From NCBI RefSeq assembly GCF_020360975.1, contig NW_025408667.1, positions 8,060,001-8,124,000 of the forward strand: a stretch of DNA of 64,000 nt, read 5' to 3'. Position 1 is the first letter of the stretch. Each line of letters opens with the position of its first letter. The translations under genes and the position numbers were made by a program. The notes beneath the pieces were generated by a model, which had not been told where the DNA came from, made no database searches, and was given only the letters and a program-made list of their open reading frames with translations. This DNA comes from Hirsutella rhossiliensis (taxonomy: Eukaryota > Ascomycota > Sordariomycetes > Hypocreales > Ophiocordycipitaceae). Below are positions 33,441 through 47,645 of the stretch, in pieces.

Positions 33441-33937
33441 ATACTAGGTTTTAAACCCTCTTAGGTTAAAGGAGTTAAAAACCTAGGAATATATTAGAAC
33501 TACTACTAGGATATTAATAACTATAATTCTATATATTTATATAGGACTACTAGTAACGCAATAATAATTAGCTTATAAGACTCTATAGCTTATTTAATCT
33601 AGCCGTACCTAAAGCTATAGACTAGTAAAGACGCTAATTACTTTGTTTCCTTAACGCGTCTAAGAATAATAAGCGCGAATACTTAAGAGCGTATACGGGG
33701 GGTAGTAGATAATTATCTAAAAAAGGAAGTATACGAGTAAAAATAGGAGAGAGCTAAACGAGTAGCTTATAGGTAAAAGGAGGAATAAAGGACGCGAAGG
33801 GAAAGGATTATAGTAAAGGAGAAAAGTTCTATCGATAGTTTATTTACTTACTTATATACTTAGGAAAAGAACCTTACCTATTATTATCGCGCCCTTTCTA
33901 TTAGTATCCTAGGTCGGAAAGTTACTAGGGAGGAGTT

Positions 33938-34320
33938 TAATAGGTAAGATCGTACCCTTATAAATATTAGCCCGTTAAGGGGGGGGGGGGATAAGACCCT
34001 TAGTACTCCCCTTCTAACTTACTTCTAAGTATACTTAAAGGCGTTATAAAGACCTCGATTATCTAATTAGGTATCTTCCTTAATTATAGTTAATTTAAAT
34101 TTTTGTTTTTCCCCTTTAAAGTAGAGGCCGCTAGTTACGCGACTTTAGTAGAGACAAAGAGGCATAGAGTAAAGAAATCTCTAAGACTTATATCTATAAC
34201 CTAAGGCCCTTAGAGCTATATATAGGACTAATAATTAGATAATTACGTAGTTAATTACTTTGCTAATCCTTAGCTACGTACTATACGTGCTTTAAGTATA
34301 TGCCCTCGTCTTTATTAAAG
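33938..34320 (+). repeat. Gypsy-C 3' LTR
   Basis: Starts directly after the purine tract. Followed by TACTT, then Copia-1 sequence. Confidence 0.85.
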
Positions 34321-37300
34321 TACTTAAAGAATTAATTAAGAAATAGATTAGTAAAGGGCTTTAAGGGATAACCCTAATATATAATAGCTTAAGAGAGAAA
34401 ATTAAGGAATTAAAGAAGTAAGCCCTGCCTTTAAGGGTAGAGGAGAAAAAGCTAATTTACGAGAGATATATAACCTTTATTAATAAAAGAGGCATATAAG
34501 ACTAGAAAGTATAGGCAGAATAGCTCTATTAAATTATTATAGATTTATAAGACCTTAAGGTCGATATACTTAATAATATAAGAATTAGATAGGATTTTCT
34601 TATAGCGGTAGATAAGTAAGACCTATATTAGTCTATAATAATAAGGGCTCTCGACCTCTATAACGAAAGATATAGTAAAGATTAACTTCTCTTAAGGAAC
34701 TTAATCGCTAACTTTAAATAAGAATATACCTATAAGAAGAAGTCGTAACTACCTATAAAAAGGGGAAGCGCTAATTAAATCTCTAGGAAATTAGATACCT
34801 AAGCTAAATACGCTAGCTATAAGCAGCACGTTAATAGCTTAATAAGCTAGTAGGAAAATTACTATTTACTATAGGTAATATATAATAAGAAGCCCTTATT
34901 AGGCTAGAAATATAGTAATCTAGCTAAATAGAATATCGAAAAACGGCTAAAAGACTATTTAAATAAGAAAGTAAAATATATACCCTAGACCCTTAATTCC
35001 TACTTTAAAGGAAGAGAACTAATAGATATTATTATTAGTAATAACGGGCTAGGAAAGACTATTAACACGGTTACTCTATCTAGGGTAAACACGGCTATTA
35101 AGGGAATACTATTACTTACCGATAAATTAATATATAACTTAGAGGCCGATATTAACCTCTTTAATAACCTAGGTTAGTTCTAGGAAGGAACCTTTAAGTA
35201 AGGTTCTAATAATAAAGTCTAGGTTAAAGACTAAGCCTTTAGGGTATAAGGAATAGGAATAGTAGTTATCCCTATAATTAATAGTAGAAAGATAACCCTA
35301 CTAGATACTTACTTTATCCTAGAAATACTAATAAGTATCTTCTTAGCTAGGCTAGGGATAACGGTAGGGATATTCTAGAACTAGCTCCTAGGATACCTTT
35401 ATTTAGAACCTATAAAAGAGGTTTATATTAAACTAACTAACTTCGAAGGTTAATTTATAATAAAAATACTCCTATAGCGTAAGCGGGTATTCGTAGTTAT
35501 ATAAGCGCCTAAGCCGCTAACTAGGGGGGTAGGTAACCTATAGTATCGCCGCCTTAGGTATCTTAGTCTAAGATTACTAAAGAAGCTATTAAAAGCTTGC
35601 CTAAGTACTAAGCTTTAAGGCCTTATAATATATAGCTATTAAATATATATAATAAGGAAAGCTAAGAGGGAAGTCTCGAGAAAAATACTATCCTTAAGGC
35701 CTAAAGGTCTAGAGGTATAAGTTAGCTTCGACCTTTATCTTAGCCCTATAATAGTATATAATAAGGAAAAGAACTTCGCCCTATTTACTTATATAGATAT
35801 ATCTATAAGGTTCTATTACCTAATAGAAAGAAAAATAGGTATTAAGGATATCTTTAATAACTTTATAGTATTACTTAAGACTTAGTATAAAGTTAAAATA
35901 ACTATATTAGTTACTAATAGGGAAAGGGCTCTTTTAATAATAGAATAAATAGATTATATAACTAATAAAGGGATATAAGTTATATAGTTAGCCCCTTTAA
36001 CGCCTATATAAAATAGTTATATAGAGAGATTAAGGGTAATAGTAAAGGAAAAAGTAAAGGTTATAAGGCTTAACTTAAAACTTTTAAAAGAGCTATAGCT
36101 AAAGATATACTATATAGCGATATACCTACTTAATATAATACCCTTTAAATTATATAATTATAGCTAGTAGAGCCTATATAAGCGTTAATAGACCTAGATA
36201 AAAGAAAATAATCTACTATATTACTATATTAAAGATATTAAACTAGATATTATATATTTAAGGGTCTTTAGCTATATAGCGTTCTTAATAATAATTATAG
36301 TATTAGAATATATTAAGTTATATAAGACGTAATTACCCCTTAAGTAAAGAGCTTATATTAGCTACCTAGTAGGCTATAGGTCTACTTAATAATACGTTAT
36401 ATAAATACTATTAATTATATAGAATAAACTAATAGTATTAGCTAATATATAGTTTAATAAGTTTATAAGCTATAATATAAAAAGAAAAAAGTAAGCTTAG
36501 CTAGTCTAAATATATAGCTATAATATTCTTAGAGATATAGCTATAACTAACGTTATAGATAGCGGGGAACCTAAAACCTTTAAGGTACTAAGTTTATCCG
36601 ATAATAATATAAATAACGGTTAGACGCTAGAAGAAGTAAATACCCTCTTATAAGACCTATTGCCCTTATATACTATAGAAGATTAGGGATTAAAGACGCC
36701 CTTAAAAAGATTATATAGATATATATATCTTTTCCTTCCGGAAATAGTAAGCCTAGGGATAGAGATTTTATTATTACCCCTTTTACTTAATACTATATTT
36801 AATATAGAGTTACTAAGCTTTATATATCTTACGCTTATAATAGATACTATAGCTAGTAACCCCTCCTATACTTTATTAAGGAGATAGCTTAAAGATATAA
36901 TACCTATATTAATCGACTTATCTCCTTAAGACGAATATAATAATATACCTCTTAACCTAGGGGGTAAAGGAACGATTATAGTATAGGTTTAAGAAGATAA
37001 TCCTTAGTCCGAACCCTATACCCTTAACCTAGCGGTTAATAGGGCCGGCTTAAGGATATTATAAATATAAGAATAACGTAAACGAAAGGATATATTATAA
37101 GGGATTAACCTAAGTAATATTATTAAAGGAAAATAGGCTTATAAGCCTAAGAGATCCCTTATTAATAATATTATCGTAAAGGTAAGTAAGTATAACCTTT
37201 ATATTAAAGATATACCGCCTCCCTCTACCTCTTTTAACGTAGTAATAGCTTTAGAATTCGTATATAAGTAGAAGGAAGCTATAGACCGCGAAATAAAGGA

Positions 37301-38417
37301 AAACCTAGTAAGGGGCACGTAAAAGACTATCTTAAAAGCTATTATTAAATAGAAAGGTTACTTCCTAATCCCCTTATATTAGGTCTTTATATATAAGACC
37401 GATAAATAGGGGTATATTATATACTTTAAAGCACGTATTATAGTTTATAGAGACCTATAACCTAAAGGTAATAAGGATATATATATAGCTACGCTATAAG
37501 CATAAATATTTTAACTACTAATAGCTTTCTACTACCTTAAGGACTTTAAGATAGAATAATACAACGTAAAAATAGTATTTCTATATATAATCCTATACTA
37601 AGAAGTCTATTACTAGCCTTTACTAAGATTCTTAATACCTAGGCTATGCCTAAAGCTATTAAAGGTACTATATAGGCTCTATATCTCCTTAAAGCTATAG
37701 TTTAAAGAGATATCTAGTTTCTTTACTAAACTAAGAGCTTAGTAGCTAGTAAAAGACGCCTATATACTAGTTTATAAGGGTGTTATTATCTTTATCTTCA
37801 TAGATAATATTATTATAATATATCCTAAAAGGTAAAAATAAGAGTAAGAAGAGCTATATAAGGCTATTATAAAGAAATATACCGTTATATATATAAGAGA
37901 GCTACGCTAGTTCCTTAGTATTAAGATTATTAAGGATAAGGATCTTAAGAAGATATAGCTCTTATAAGCTTCTTATATTTCTAAGACCGTAAAGAAATAT
38001 TATATCCTTAATAATAATATCCTTTATAAGCTTAAGATCCTACTAATAATAAAAGAGCTTATCCCCTACGAGAAGTAAGCCTTAAAGGAAGAGATATATA
38101 AATATATCTTTTTAATTAGGTCGCTTATTTATCTAGTAATTTATACTAAGCTAGATATCGTATTTATAGCTAGAAAGCTAGCCTAATATAATTATAACCC
38201 TAGGCCGCGCTATAAGTATAAAGTATATAAGTACCTAGCTTACCTTTATTATATAAGAAACCGCTATATTTACTTTACGGCGATAAACCTAATAAGGCTG
38301 CTAATATATATATCCGACTCCTTATACGCTAATAACCTAGAGACTAAGAAGTCCTTATAAGGATACGTATTCCTACTCCTTAGTAGGCTAATTAACTAGA
38401 AAGCTATTAAGTAAGCT
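34321..38417 (+). pseudogene. Copia-1 gag-pol 3' part: protease, integrase, RT, RNase H
   Basis: Read with TAA/TAG as Gln/Trp. Integrase C-terminal core at about 35995-36200 (SYIERLRVIVKEKV then YLLNIIPFKLYNY, compare QNGVAER...YLLNRTP). RT at about 37240-38080 (LIPLYQVFIYKTDKQGYI, then FLYIILYQEVYYQP, IIFIFIDNIIII where the family has VDDI). RNase H region at about 38110-38410 (RSLIYLVIYTKLDIVFIARK, then ISDSLYANNLETKKSLQGYV). These are diagnostic Ty1/Copia blocks. The frame breaks at the LTR-A insertion. Confidence 0.8.
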
Positions 38418-38902
38418 TATCGCAAAGCGTGGCCTAATTTCGTAGTTCTTAGAGATATCCCTTAGTATAAGGGACTAAGGAAGCTAAAAACACCTAGTAT
38501 AGAAGAAGGAAGAAGGAGCTAAAAAGAGGTATAGAAAGGAGGGTAGGGGTATAAGGGGAAGTAGAAGTAGCGATAGCTTCTTATAAAGGTAGCGAAAGAT
38601 AAGACGGATATACCGGCAACGGCTAGAAAAGAGGGGGAAACCTAGTAAAAAGCTCGGTAGTCGAAAGGATATTAGTAGCTTCTTTAAGTAGGATCTTCTT
38701 TATTAATTAAGATGCTAGATAGGTATAAAGAGGGGCGTTAGATAGAGGAAAGAAGGATAATAAAGGCAATATAATAATTAATCCTATACCGTAATTATTG
38801 CCCCTATAAGAATTAAATCTCTCTGCCTTACCTATCCGACCCCTTACTTTTAATGTTACCTTCGTATATTTTTATATACTTCTTATATCTCTCTTTACGA
38901 AA
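38418..38902 (+). repeat. LTR-A, 5' LTR of the Copia-2 copy
   Basis: 485 bp, starting TATCGCAAAGCGTGGCC and followed by GTTATAAGCC (primer site). Confidence 0.85.
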
Positions 38903-38919
38903 GTTATAAGCCTAGGAGG

Positions 38920-40172
38920 AATAGAATTCTTATACCTTCCGGCTACTATAAAAGGCACCTTTCTTATATCCCTCGTAGCTCCCTTTTACCCCTCTTACTA
39001 AAAAGGCCGATTTTTAACTAACTTTTCTACCCCTCCTCTCTCTATAATAATATCGAAAAACGACTCTACCGCCCCTATAGTCTATAAGACGATTCTTATA
39101 GAGCCCTAAGATTAGGATAAGTAGGTAAAGGAGCTATAGGCTTATATAAATAGAACTATCTATAATTTAGTCTTCTCTAATAAGTAGGACCCTCTTAAGC
39201 CCCCTCTTCGTCCTAAGGCAACGGACTTTATAAAGGGAGCTACCCTCTTCTCTAAGCTAACCTCTATATAGTAGAGAGCTTTTTCTACTACCTTAGGCGA
39301 CTACGAGAGTTATAGAAAGGAGTACCTTTATAAGATAAAGCTACTAACTACTGCACGCACGGCGATAACGGAATCCGTTAGTACTATAAAGCTAATCTCT
39401 CTTTAAGAGGAAGAGACTCCTAAGTAGTAGCTTTTAAAGCTCGAGACCTCGATAGCTCCCTTAAAGGGCTATATAACTAACCGTATTAGGAAGACCTATA
39501 CGGTATACCTAGGAGCCTTTTCTACTAGGAACCTACTAGCTTCGTCGTAGCTAGCTAAGTAGGAAGAAATCCTCGAGGAAGCTAACTAATACTTCCTTAT
39601 AGAAGCTCTTTCCGGCTAATAGCTATAGGATATATCTATGCTAATAAAACCTATTAGTAACGGTTACTTAACTATCTTTCGAGAGGCTAGTTTAACGGTA
39701 GCTGCGGTATATACCTAAAGACACACTTACGCTAACGGCAATAGTAGCAGCTAGATACCGAAGGACGAGGGGGTCTAAGGGGGACGAAGGAAACGAGAAA
39801 GTACTAAGCAAGGCAAGGTAAAGACAAAGAGGGCTAAAAAGGTATATTAGTAAAAGAGGATATAGAAGAAGATAATAGTAATAGGAGAAGATGCTGTCTG
39901 CTAGCTAAGGAGGAAAAGAGACCTCTTTTATAGACCGAATTTTCCCTCCTTCTTCCCTAGATAAATAGGGGCTAAGGGATTATCTAATTAAGAAGAGGGC
40001 TAGCTAGAGACTCTGCTAAGGATCCTACTAAGGACCCTGCTAAAGACTCTGCTACGCGGGCTATATATATTCCTTAGGGTATAGATGCCCCCGTTAAACT
40101 AGTTAGGAACTAAATAAAAAGGCTGCTAGAGTATAATAGTAAGTAGTCTTATTTCTTTATAGCTAGTACTCG
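38920..40172 (+). pseudogene. Copia-2 gag, N-terminal part, RIPed
   Basis: Parallel to the better preserved minus-strand copy at 52800-53630. Stops replace Gln and Trp codons. It is cut at 40172 by Gypsy-D and continues at 54224. Confidence 0.75.
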
Positions 40173-40622
40173 TATAACGACTAGTATTATTCCTAAGGGA
40201 TAAACCTATTAAGGGGTTTATATTAGTAGATATAATAGGGCGTAATCTAAGCAATAATATATATATTACGTTAGTAATAAGTCGGAGGTTATAGACTATA
40301 GACTATAACTAGGTAATTAGAATTAAAGATAGAATTATAATAAAGATCTATATTAAAAGCTATCGAGCTATCTATCTAAAGGAGTAAAAGTAGGTAGCTA
40401 TATATACCTATAGAGACTATCCTTAGATTATAGGCCTAGCTATAATCCTTAACGTTAGATCGTATAGAGTATAGTAATCTTATTAATCTTAGATCGCTTA
40501 GATCTCTACGATCTCCTCGATCCTATATCTATTAGATAGTTATACTAACTATTTATCTATTAAACTATATTACGTGCTTAACGTAGTCGACCGTTAGCGG
40601 CCTAGTAGCTATAGTCGTAATA
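40173..40622 (-). repeat. Gypsy-D 3' LTR
   Basis: 450 bp. The plus-strand ends are TATAACG...CGTAATA, from TGTAACG...CGTAACA. Confidence 0.87.
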
Positions 40623-40639
40623 TAATATCTCCCCTCCTT

Positions 40640-43600
40640 TTAGTCTTATCTATAAGACCTACTATAGCTACCTTAGCCGCTATATATAAATATACCCTTA
40701 TCGCGTTATATATAAGTATATCGTTCTTTATTTCTTTATCTTTTTAGGATATACTACTAATAGTATATTTAGTCGTATACTAAAAAATCGTTCCTAAAAA
40801 GCCTCTAAGCGCGCTACTCTTACTAAATATATCGACTTAAGTAGAGATCCTATTAATATACTATGCACTTAATACTTTAAGGCGAAGAAGATAAATTATC
40901 GGATAGCCGAAAATTCTTTGCGCTATAATAATTATATTACTAATAGTCGTCCCTATTATAATAGTATTTTAATAGCCTCTTCTTATAAGTATCTTTTAAT
41001 TCTTTTTATATATAGTAGCTAATATATTTCTTTTAGTAACTAAATTATTAGCGGAGTAGTATAGGCTATATTCTAAAGAGGAGGAAGCTAGGGAAGCCTT
41101 ATTAGAGCTTTAAGTATAGCTTATAAACCTTTAGTCGTAAATATTTATCGCCGTTAATCGTTTAGCTTATATCTAAAAGATTCGGAATTATATAAAGTAA
41201 AAGACTTCTAAGTTATTTCGTCGTAATATCTAAGAAGTAAATACTAAGGATAGCGTTTTACCTACGCTTAATATATATAAGTATTAGGTAGTAAATAACT
41301 TATAATCGTTAGGCGTTCCTAATAAGGCGAATTAGTCCTCGTTTAGTATTAGCGAGGAGTTTATAGATCTTAGTCCTTTAATCCCTCCTAAACCTTCTAG
41401 TAAAATTATCGAAGTAGAGAGCTATAGTAGGTTAAGTACTTAAGTAGTTCCTAGGTATTTTCCTTTAGTCTATATCCCTTTTACTTAATAAGGTATTCTT
41501 ATTACTAACCTTATTTTCTTATATCTAGTATTTATTCTACTTTATATTCTTAATTATCGTTAACTTTGATTTTTTCCTATAGTTTAGCGTTTTATAGCGC
41601 TAGTTCTAATAATAAGATATAAAATATTAGGTATATCTATATTATTATTAGTAGCGAAAGTTTATAGTTAACTTTAAAAATAGTTTTCTTAACCTTAAAC
41701 GGTCTAAGTTTCTTAAAATCTAATTTATTACTTAGTCGTTTCGTTTTAATATTTTATTATATAAGGTAAACTATATCTCCCTCTCGAAAGATTAGTCCCT
41801 ATAATCTTTTCCTATTATAGTAAGTAGATATTCGTTCTCTAATAAATTAAAGTTCTTATTATATTTCTTTATATAATTTTTATAGCTAATCTACTTATAG
41901 TATCGCTTATTTTACTTATAGTCCTTATCGAGTAACCTTAAATACTTCTAGGTTATATCTATAATTAGCGTATACTAGTAAGAGCTTAGTTATTTCTATA
42001 ACTAAGCTATTATAAGCTAGTTACGCTATTAGTAGCTATTTAACTTAATCGTTATATTTATAGCTAATATAGTATTATAAATATTATTTAAGCGTTTAGT
42101 TAAGTTATTCTATTTATCTATCTATTTATAGGTAATAAGCTATACTAAGCTTATATTTCGTCCTTAATTATACTATAAGAGCTTACTAAAACTTAGCTAT
42201 AAATATACTTTCTCTATTAAAGATAATCTCGTTTAATAGTATATAATTACTAATAATTATTTATAGGAATATATAAACTAGCTCTTTTATATTACTTACT
42301 TCTTTATATAGTAAGAAGTATCTATACTTCGTTAATCTATTAATAATAATAAATATACTATTATACTTAACGTTAGTTATAGGTTCTTTTAATAGTAGTA
42401 GCTTTATAATATAGTCGAAAGCTATTGAATCCTATAGTTTCTCTAGTATTAATAGCGGTTATAATTCTCTATATAGTTTATATCGTTTAGCTTTACTTTA
42501 TATATAATATTTATATTCTTTAATAACTTATTATACTACTTCTTTAAGCTATAGAAAGTTATATTATCGTTTAATCCGTTTTATTATTCTTTAGATTCCT
42601 TAGTATTTATATATTAAATATTTATATATATCTTATATAACTTTATCTTATAATTCTAGTAGTATCTAGATTTTATTTTTATATATTAAAACTTCTAAAT
42701 ATCTTATATTATATCCGTTCGGTACTTTATATTCTTTTATCTATTTTAGGATCTTTTAGTATATTAAGTTATTAGGTTATACTTTAAATATTATATTTAG
42801 CTATTATTATTAGTAGTTCTTATTTTCGTTGATTTCTAGGAGCTATCCTTTTACTATAGGTGCCCCTATATCGTAGTTACTTTATCGACTAAAGGTATTA
42901 GCTCGACCGTTTTCTATTCCTTTTTTATAGATTATTTTATAGTCGAATTCTAATAAGTATTTAGCTTATTAAATCTATCGTCCGTTTAACTATTATATTA
43001 TTATAAAGTATAAGATATTTTTATAATCTATATAAACCTTAACTTTATACTTACTTTTAAGAAGGTAGTATTTAAATTCCTTAAAAGCTTAAATAATTAT
43101 AAGGAATTCTTTATTATAGATAGGGTAATTAAGTTCTACGCTATATAGCTTTTTTAAGTAAAATATAATTAGTTATAGTCTTCCTTTATTATCTTTTTAT
43201 TTAATTTATACTCTTAAAGTAAAGTTTAATATATCGGTTTTAAGTTCGATTTATCGTTTTAGATTAAAGGTAGTTAAGACTAGTTCTTATATAATTATCG
43301 TTTTAATATATTCGAAAGCTTTGTTAGCTTTATCGTCTTATATAAATTCTTTTTCCTTTTTTATTAAGTTATATAGTAGTACTATAATCTTTCTAAAATC
43401 TTTAATAAATCGTTAGTAGTAATTTATAAATCCTAGGAAACTTTATACGTCCTTAACGTTCTTTAGCGTTAGCTATTCTTTAACTAAGTTAATCTTATCT
43501 TATTATATTTATATCTCTCTAGTAAGATCGTATATCTAAGGAGTCTACTTCTATATATAGAACTTACTTTTCTATAGTTTAACTAGTAACTTTATATTTT

Positions 43601-46600
43601 AAAGTATATAGAGTACCTTATAGATATATTCCTTATATTCTTCTAGGGTATCTAAGAAGATTAAGATATTATTTAGATATACTACTATAAAGATATTTAA
43701 GTATTTATATAGGATATTATTAATTATTTATTAGAAGGTAGCTAGTATATTTATAAGTCTAAATAATATTACTAGATATTTAAATAGTCCGAACTTTATT
43801 TTAAAGGCTATTATCTATTTATATCCCTTTTTTATATATATTAAGTTATAAGCGCCTTTAAGGTTAAGGGCTATAAACTATTTTTTACTATATAGTCGAT
43901 CTTATAGTTCTAATATAAGCGGTAATGGTATTCGGTCTTTTATTATAATATCGTTTAAGCGTCTATAGTCGATAACTAGTTATAGCTTACTATTTTTCTT
44001 TAAAATAAATATAACTAGGTAGCTTACTTTAGATATTAACGTTTATATATATCCCTTTCGTAGATTCTTATTAAGGTAGTCGTATAGCGTTTATAGTTAC
44101 TTTTTATTTAAGTTATAGATCTTATAAAACGTTAGCGTTATTCTATCCTTAAGATAAATTTCGTAGTCCTATTAGCTATATTTAGGTAACCCTCTTAAGT
44201 TCTTCCTTAAAGAGTTTATTATATTTCCGGTATTCCTAGGGGATATTTTTTATTCTATCTTATAGGCTTTATTCTTTTTCTTAAGAGCTAGTTTCTCTTA
44301 ACTTAAGCTCTTTATTAATTTATTTAAGGTCTTTCCTTAGAGTAGCAATAACTTTTTAGATCTTTATATAGTATCTTTTATTCTATTTATATTAGATACT
44401 AGGTTATATAGCTATATTAGTTAGTATATAGGTCTTATTAGTCGATTTTATTATATCTACTAGTTTAGTTACTATTTTCGTTTATATCGCTAAAGCCTAT
44501 AATAATTTACTTAAATAGTTATCCCTTTTATCTTATTTAGTAGCTAAATTATTATAAAATTTTACTTTCTCTTAAATCTACTAGTCCTAAAAGCTTATAT
44601 CCTTATTCTAATATAGCTAGCTAGTTTTCTAGTTAATTAGTAGGTTACTCTCCTATAGCTATAGAAGTCCTAATATAAGGTTATATTCTTTAATATCTAT
44701 AATATTAAAGTTAACTCGTTCGTCGTAGCCCTAGATATTAATATTAAGGTAATTAATCTCTATATTAATAATTCCGTTATTATAGTTAAAGGCCTCTCCT
44801 TCGATATTCGTAAGTTTATATAGATCTTACTTATATCTCTATATAAGTCGGTAACGATTAATAACTTTAAGTAAAACGTAATTACCTATCGCGCTATAAT
44901 CTAAAAGTATATATATATAATATCCCGTAATTTAGATATCTAATACTATTTAGTTACTATAGCTTACCGTTACTATATATAGGGTCCTTAGATCTTATTA
45001 TATTATACTAGTCTATAGCCCTTTTATAGATAGCGTACCTTATTTTTTACCTAGTCCTTATTTATTTTATTTAGGTATTCTTCTTTAATTTATTATTAAT
45101 ATCGTTTCTTTATATTTTTATCGCGTAGTATTATATTAGGGCTTAAGAGACTAATTTCTTATAGCTAATTAAAGATTTCTTATTTCTTAACGCTATATCG
45201 TTTATATTATACTACTTCGTAGTTAATTATATACTATACTTTATAATTCTATTCTTTTTTATATTAAAGGTTAAGTTTTCGTTTAGCGTCTTTCTATTTT
45301 TTATATAGCGTTTTTATATCGATTTTTCCTTAGTCGAATACGGCTTATAGCCTTTATATATATTACTAATAATCTTTTAGTATACCGTTATATTATTTAT
45401 ACTATACTTATACTTTTTTATATTTATAAACTCTATAGTTTAAGTATATATATTTATTATAATCTTCTTTATTATATTTAACTTATTATATAAGTCTTTA
45501 AAAGATTAAGGGTTTAAATACCTTAAAGCGAGTAGTATTATACTATTCCTTTATTTTAGTATATTTATAGATTTTATATATCTCTAAAAGATATCTTATT
45601 AATAAACCGTAATTATCGCGGTATTTAAATAGTATACTATAATCGGGTCCTAATAATATAACTTAATTATTTAGGTAGCGTTAATCGATTTTCTAATAGT
45701 TTAGTTCTATACTTAGGTAGGGTTTTAAAAGTACTTATCCTTTAAACCTAACTAAGAAGGCGTTATATCGTGCCTTTATCTAAAAGTATATTATATAATC
45801 TAGGTAGATATATAATATCTATAAAATATACTTATAGTACTTATAAGTAAGTAGTATTTATAGATTATCTTTAAATTCTCCTTATAGTTACTATTCTTAT
45901 TATAGAGCTATAAAGGTATCGACTATAGCGATAGCTATAATATAGTCTCCTTTATATAGTGCTAGTTAAGATCGAATTAATATAGCTTATTAGTTTTCCG
46001 TAAGAATTTAAGGTATTTATTAGGTTTTAATTTTAAGTATTTCTTTAAATTCTTTAAAGTATAAAGCGTATTTTTTAATCGTAGTATTTTCCCTTAGTAG
46101 TAAGGGTAGTAGTATAAGTTCGTTCTCGTCTTCCGTTTCTCTAGGTATTTCTTATTCTTTAAAGCTTATATTATCGATACTTCGTTATTCTTCCTTAGGT
46201 TATTATCTAAGTTTTATAAGTATAAGGGCTATATTTATATCTTTTTTATTATATTATTTATAAACTACCTATTATTATTATTAATTTTTATTTCGTATAT
46301 CTTCCTAGAATCGTTTACTATTCTTCTTAATTTAGTCTTAAGAGACTCTTTTAAGATAAGGGTATTTTAGTTCTATAAATTTAACTTATTTCTATATTTT
46401 AGGATCCTTTTATTATATTATTATAAGGGTTTTCTTTAGTAGCTTTAGGAACTATCTAGTACTATTTTTATCGCTTAAGTATACTATATATTTATCGTCG
46501 TAGTATATAGTCTAACTAAGGAGTTTATACTTTAGTTCCTATTTATTAATAGCGTTTAAGTATTTCTTACCTTCTAAGGCTAGTACTTAGTAGGTTTTCT

Positions 46601-47540
46601 TCTCTTTATAAGGTTATCTATATTCTTTAAAGTAATATCTAGGTTTCCTATAGTTAAAATACTTTCCTTTACTTTTTTATATTATATCTAGATCTATCCT
46701 ACCTAGGTTAGTTATATAGGCGTAGGTAATAAGAGTTTCGCGCTTCTTTTTATAGTTAGCGCGTTAGTTAAAGTTATTCCTATAAAAAAGGTTTTAGTTT
46801 CCTCTTTCTTATTTCTTTTCTTAGTATTATATATACTATTTATCGTTGATTCGTACTACTATAGTAATATAGTTCGAGAGGTTATTAAGTCGATTTTCCT
46901 TATAGAGCTCGTCCTTAACTTCCTTTTTAAGCCCGTCGTAGAATCGTAATATAAGAGGTTCGTCGTCTTAATTAAGTTTTAAAGTAACTTAACGGAACTT
47001 TATAGTATAATCTAATACTAAAATCCTTTATTAGAGTTCTAGAAGTTTTTATTTAGCTTCTTATTCCTTATTAGTTATTCTAAATACCTTTATAATAGCT
47101 TCTTTAAATCCTTAGAAACTAGTAAAGACTTCGTCTATCTTATTATCTTATCGCGCTAGTTAGTTATCGAGAAAATCCCTTATAATAGGTCTAAACTAAG
47201 CGAGTACTATTTTAAATAAATAATTTCCTATATAGAGTACTTTTTTAACTAGGTCTAAGAGTTTAATAGGGTAAAACTAGTAGTAGGCCTTAAGTTAGGT
47301 AAGAAAGTCTTAAAGCGTGCTATAAGTACTATCGAATAGTCTTAGCTATTTTAGTTTAACTATTTCTCTAAGGTCCTTAACTTATCTATTACCTCCTTTA
47401 TTTCTAAGTAACTATACCTTATATCGAAGGGTAATAATCTTACGTATTATATCCTAAGGCGATATAGTAGCTCTAGAGTTAGTTAATCTAGCTTACTATA
47501 TAGGTATATTAATAGTTACGATATTACTTAGAGTAACGCG
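40640..47540 (-). pseudogene. Gypsy-D gag-pol, destroyed by RIP
   Basis: Minus-strand reading with stops as Gln/Trp gives a classic Ty3/Gypsy RT at about 44070-43700: KGYIQTLISKVSYLVIFILK, then YRRLNDIIIKDRIPLPLILE, ALNLKGAYNLIYIKKGY and FGLFKYLVILFRLINILATF. RNase H follows at about 43200-42960 (SVELNYPIYNKEFLIII, FKEFKYYLLKSKYKVKVYID, YKNILYF). Integrase would be at about 42600-41500. Gag with a likely zinc knuckle lies upstream near 46.7-47.4 kb. Confidence 0.78.
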
Positions 47541-47547
47541 GTATTAT

Positions 47548-47645
47548 TGTCGCGAAGACCATTGCGCCACGCAGGCAAAAGTAGAACGCGCTCCGACAGG
47601 TGCGCTGCAATTAACACATATAACTAACAACCGCGTTTTCCGACA
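47548..47645 (-). repeat. LTR-B, 3' LTR of the compound element
   Basis: 98 bp. On the minus strand it begins TGTCGGAAAACGCGG and ends CTTCGCGACA, the canonical TG...CA ends. Preceded by the purine tract GAGGGGGTG. Confidence 0.87.

Larger units (their letters stand above)
21750..34320 (+). mobile_element. Large Ty3/Gypsy element (Gypsy-C), 12.6 kb, RIP-erased
   Basis: LTRs 21750-22129 and 33938-34320 (about 380 bp) begin TAA(C/T)(G/A)GGTAAGATCG and contain a poly-G run. TACTT lies at 21745-21749 and 34321-34325. A purine tract (ACTAGGGAGGAGTT) precedes the 3' LTR. Internal order is gag, protease, RT, RNase H and integrase to about 29430, then about 4.5 kb of additional sequence including a further coding frame before the 3' LTR. 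It is unusually long for fungal Gypsy elements, which are mostly 5-8 kb. Confidence 0.85.
20878..38417 (+). mobile_element. Ty1/Copia element Copia-1, copy 2, split by Gypsy-C, 3' end missing
   Basis: 5' LTR 20878-21163, primer site, and gag start to 21749. Then Gypsy-C (21750-34320) interrupts with TACTT on both sides. Copia-1 resumes at 34321 and runs through gag, protease, integrase, RT and RNase H to 38417, where a Copia-2 LTR begins. Joining the two halves recreates the uninterrupted order seen in copy 1 near 3865 (AATTATACTTAAAGAATTAA). The 3' LTR is not found. RIPed throughout. Confidence 0.85.
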
